From: Solea solea
Lineage: Eukaryota > Chordata > Actinopteri > Pleuronectiformes > Soleidae
NCBI RefSeq assembly: GCF_958295425.1
Contig: NC_081135.1
Location: forward strand, 22,080,180-22,144,179
Length of the DNA stretch: 64,000 nt
Direction of reading: 5' to 3'
Shown: one piece after another, positions 59,736 through 64,000 of the stretch
Layout of the letters: each line of letters starts with the position of its first letter
Numbering within the stretch: the first letter of the stretch is position 1
Notes under the pieces: generated by a model
Told to the model about the DNA's origin: nothing
The model's database searches: none
What the model saw: only the letters and a program-made list of their open reading frames with translations
Position numbers and translations under genes: made by a program

Positions 59736-61201
59736 TGTCATCTGCCCCACAAACCTCTCTGTGTTTACCAGTATAGGAGTGTTTTGTTCTTGTGTTGCCT
59801 GGTGGCGTCTCCATGCTGCATACATTTTTTTTATTTATGTCAAGACAGATGTAAGCAAACAGGTTGGAAGGAAAAGATTCAATTCTGCTTCTTAAAAATC
59901 CTTGTCAGTCAGCAGTTTGTTGGGACAAATGCTTCTAGCCCCGCCTGCCCCTGCGCTCCCGGTGTATACACATAAACAACCTCAGTCGCGTCTGAAAGTA
60001 TTTCTTGATGGAGCCTGTTTTCAGTTGAAGGACATAGCATTCAAATAATGTTTCATCATTTCTGTCAACAACGACCAAACAGGATTCAGGATTCACCAAA
60101 AGTTATGCACTGCAGCTAAACTGGAGATGTTCATGAACTCTGTGGTTGAATACACCTGATAGATGGTCTTATTGAAAGCGTGGGACGTTGGTAATAATTG
60201 TAGGAAGTAGAGCAGAAGAGTCTGACTACTGTATCTTGCGTTTTGCACATCTATTATCATGTTGTACATACGGCACTGCAGTATATCTATAGTTTAGTTT
60301 TTATTTGCCTCTTCTGAACAAAACTTTGTGTTTGATGCACTATACCTTGACCGATTTTCCGCTCTTGGACATAAAGATTGTCATGACAGTTGTTATCAAA
60401 CCAGTCTAATGCTAGCAGAGCTGCATCGTCACCATGACAACACTACAACACAAGTCAGGGGATTAACTTTAAAAAGCAGGACGCCCTGTCTCAAAAGTGC
60501 CATAGTAATGATGCTGCAACCCAAAGTCTTTTTCTACGAGATGGATATTGGACAAGGGCAGATGGTTAGGATGCTAGGATGTGAGTGCCAATAATGTGTG
60601 TCTGTGAGAAGGAGGAGAGTAGTTACGAGAAGAATTAACCACGGAGAAACCTTCTCATCGGAATCATATGCTGCTCTTACATCTGTTTATCATGAGTCAT
60701 AGCTGAGTGTCTACAGTACATGCCGTGTGGCTGTACGTATGTAAATTCATCTAGTTACTTTAACATCTTACAGCTGCTTGTGTCTGATCTAATCAGGGGT
60801 GTGCTTTTGCACGCCTACTTTTCGCTAATGTAATAAGACTGAAGCAAGGCTACAGCAGCCTTTTTAGCTCTTTTTAGTCCAATCTGAATCGCTAATCTGC
60901 CCCAGTGTTCATGTGACCTTTTGTGAACACCGCACCCCAGGCCTGCATCACCAACCACTGCTCCCTGAAGACCCACTCTGTTGGACAATAAAAAGACAAA
61001 AGAAGGCTCGAAATACACACAGATTCACTTGTAACTGTTATGCCTCGGATTTCTTTAACCTCAGACCTCTCCGTTTTCAACAACTGGCTCCCCATCTCGA
61101 GGCTCTTGTCGAACTGTTGAAGTGTGCTGTGCTGTGTTTGGTGAGAGAAGAAGAGAATGGCAATAAGATGGAAGGAAATGTGATGAAATACGGAAACTAA
61201 G

Positions 61202-61204
<3 letters not shown>

Positions 61205-61257
<53 letters not shown>
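61205..61257. repeat. (TA)n microsatellite
   Basis: Perfect TA run of about 53 bp in nalf1 intron 1, reading as Tyr-Ile repeats on the minus strand. Confidence 0.97.
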
Positions 61258-61259
<2 letters not shown>

Positions 61260-64000
61260 CCATACTACTAAGTACTTGTGCAGTACAGTATGAGGCGCTA
61301 CTTTAATGGACTGACTTCCATTATTTGTAGAAAGAATGTAAACGTGCTTGGACCAAAAAAAGTTCATCACCTCTGCCCCAAACCCATGTGTTGGTTTATT
61401 AGCAGGATTATTCCAATACTGCTGAACTGATTTCCCCATGTGATGTTACACGTGACCTGCAAGAACCATTGAAATATTGGTGTGGTTGCAAATCAAAGGG
61501 CGGATTCAGGAATGTCTTCTATATATTTCTTTTATCGATCGACCATAAGAATGTGTAAGGGCTTCTTTGGCCTTGATGGAGGTCTATAGCACTCTAGTTT
61601 TTATGTCTGCATTTTCAATTTTCTTTACTCATCCCCCCCCCCCCCCAAAAAAAAATAAAAAATAAATGAATATATAAATAAATAAATAAATCACAGGTGA
61701 CGTAGCGCTCCCTTGGATCTTCAGGAATACGCCTGTGAAGTTAAAAGTCAGTTTGGTCATCTCACTGACAAATGTCCTCTAACCGTCATAAAGAACCTTC
61801 TAGTAACTCACTTGTTTTTGTTCATAAACCAAACCAAAACCAACCCGTTACTGTGGTTTTGTCAGATTGTAAATTAGTTTTTCATTTTTCAACACTTCAT
61901 GTCACCAGTGGCATATCTGCCGCCGCCAATTTAGGAGACAATCCGGTGGGTTGTATGAGCAGGTGTAGGGACAAACAACGGGATTAGGTTAGAGGACATG
62001 CTAATCAAAGTCATGTTTAATGTTGAACGCAACAGCCGTGCTTTGCCTACTGAGTCAAACTGTTTGCTACGTTGCATTTCCTGATCATTACTGCATAATA
62101 ATCAGCAAATCTCTAATTCAATATTCAGTTGATCGCTTGGTGCAGCGTGCGGTTTACCTCATACAAGTGATTCGCAGCTAAAAGACATTTTTTTTTATTA
62201 TGTGTGTTTGTGCTTAGGGTGCTTGACAGATCTCCTGCAGATATACGTGCATAGATAAAAGGCACAAATATATACAAAGAGTCCCATGTGCAGTGTTTCC
62301 TGCAGGTCCAGACCTGACTGTCCCTTCCGGTGTAATTTAATTTGCACTCCCATAATTCTCTGCTTCTCTGGTGGCTGTGTCTCTTGGGCTCTGTCTCAAC
62401 ATGTTGATGTCCCTTCTCCCTCTATCTGTCACTGTTTCCTCGCTTACTTTTCACATCCTCTCCCTCTTTGTCTTCCTCCCATCAGTGTCAGAGCTCTTGA
62501 GGAACCAACATCACACATGCACATGTGGCCAGTCTCTGCCTCTACATCACTTCCATCCCTCGTCCCCATGGCCTTCCTTCACATTTAGAGGCCTTGTGTT
62601 TTTTCTCACCCTCTTCGTTTCTGGATGCATGGGTGTTGATCTCTCTTTTGCAGCTGGAGTGATAGATACTGATCTCGGTTAAGGTCCCATCCGTCCCTTC
62701 AATTACAGGCCTGTCCACACAGATCCTACTGTCTGCTCCTTCATATAACCTCTCTGGCTCTCTGTGAATTCAATCACCTCTCCATTATCACTCTCTGCGT
62801 CTACAAGACCATTCAGTGGAGCCCCATTTAAGTTAAGGTTTGTGTGTTAACTTAGCATTAAATACACAGCGCTGTTGCAAAAATGTTGCTTCATAAAAAC
62901 AACAGTGGTAGCAGTTTTCATTCTCGTAGTTGAGATTCAATTTTCAGTCTCGATTCTGCAACAGTTGCCTCACCATAAGGTACATGCTGGAGCTTTTGAT
63001 TGCATGACATGCTCGTCTTCAGCGGGGACAACAACTGCTAACGATGAACCTCATCGTCCTCGTCATGACACTGTGGCACAGTGGCACTCGATGCACAGTG
63101 AGTGGGGAATGAGTCAGGAGGCTACTACAATTGCCTGTGCAAATTTTCATGGCAATGCTCCCAGTATTTTTTAAGATAATTGACCAAGCAACCAACTGAG
63201 CGCCACTGCTACTGCAACTCAAAATAATAATAATAAAAAAAAACTATTCATTATACAGCACTTAATAGTTAACAGATACAGTGGAGCCCTCTTTCTATTA
63301 TTTAAATGTGAATTATTTGTCTGTATCATACAATAAGTTCAGGTAAACTCAAAGTTTACTATTAGAGGACACAACATATGCCACGTTTCTGTTAACACAA
63401 TTGTTTTTTTTTAAAGAAATGCGTATTGTACCTAATGATTAAAGAGTATTTAAACACAGCACATAATGTACATATTGTTGTGCTATAAACACAGATGGCA
63501 CAGCCCCACTCTAAGCCCTGCACTTCTCTCTCTCTCTCCCCCTCAAATTAATTTAGGACTCTGTTTCTGTAGCTCAAACAGATCCAGGGAAACTCCCCTT
63601 CGTTTGAGCTGCCAGTGTTTGTTTCTCCCCTGGCAGGAGATAAGGGAATGCGTCTGTTCGAGAAGAACACGGCAGCACTCCCATGGAAACGCCTCCTCGT
63701 CATCCTCTATTCCCCATCTACGTATACAATGAGACTGTACAGCTCCCTTCGTCACTGCCTTGGGCCTCAGCTCCCATCAACACATCCACAACAATTTCTC
63801 TCTCGCCATATATTCCCCCACTCTGGTTCTAAGTCCTTATCTTCACACAGCTAATATATGGAGGAGTGATGTCCTATTTTTCTGATGCGTGGGCACTGCT
63901 TAGGTCTGCTGAAAAGTCAGCGGCTGCATGTGCTTGTCCACGTGTGCTTTGCAGGAACACGCTGCACACATCCAGTAAATTATTCCACTGAGAAACATAC

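Larger units (their letters stand above)
58795..64000 (+). other. nalf1: Start of nalf1 intron 1
   Basis: 5.2 kb of intron; in mammals this intron is hundreds of kilobases long. It contains a CA run at 59380-59397, a SINE copy (59585-59735), a long (TA)n run and poly-C/(AAAT)n at about 61633-61691. No further exon or conserved ORF was recognised. Confidence 0.75.

Overview
This is vertebrate nuclear DNA, almost certainly from a ray-finned (teleost) fish. The genes have introns and vertebrate-type splice sites. The protein sequences are clear orthologues of human genes but diverged to a fish-like degree. The spacers are full of CA/TG microsatellites and of short DNA transposons and tRNA-derived SINEs of kinds familiar from teleost genomes. 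There are no bacterial operons, CRISPR arrays or phage genes.

Four protein genes and one tRNA gene can be supported. From left to right: (1) the 5' coding end of myo16 (unconventional myosin XVI, N-terminal ankyrin region), minus strand, coding exons at 7572-7806, 1373-1443 and 312-455, running off the left edge; (2) an intron-containing tRNA-Leu(CAA), minus strand, 18576-18685; (3) a complete six-coding-exon tnfsf13b (BAFF cytokine), minus strand, 33854-35558; (4) a complete abhd13 (membrane-anchored alpha/beta hydrolase), minus strand, with its coding sequence in one exon at 38819-39874 and a predicted non-coding first exon near 41041-41290; (5) the first coding exon of nalf1 (FAM155A, auxiliary subunit of the NALCN sodium-leak channel), plus strand, 58066-58794, whose first intron runs off the right edge.

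The order and relative orientation match human 13q33 (FAM155A - LIG4 - ABHD13 - TNFSF13B - MYO16) with one exception. LIG4, which lies head-to-head with ABHD13 in mammals, is not visible here. The roughly 16 kb between the abhd13 promoter and nalf1 contain only transposon copies, microsatellites and unassigned DNA. The four proteins are not a functional pathway (a neuronal signalling myosin, a B-cell survival cytokine, a serine hydrolase and a channel chaperone); they share an ancient linkage.

The long spacers and introns hold several well-delimited mobile elements: a hAT-like MITE carrying a SINE-like insertion (564-1114), a foldback element (20383-20775), a MITE with matching TATAT duplications (42027-42589), a TTAA-flanked MITE (55902-56275), at least five copies of one SINE-like family, and two decayed LINE 3' tails. 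Other points worth a look are a 50-bp loop-less palindrome (25331-25380), a short upstream ORF in nalf1 whose stop overlaps the main start as ATGA, a changed phosphatase-docking motif in myo16, and the missing lig4. I found no convincing new multi-gene system. All calls come from reading the sequence and from remembered family sequences; no database search was run.
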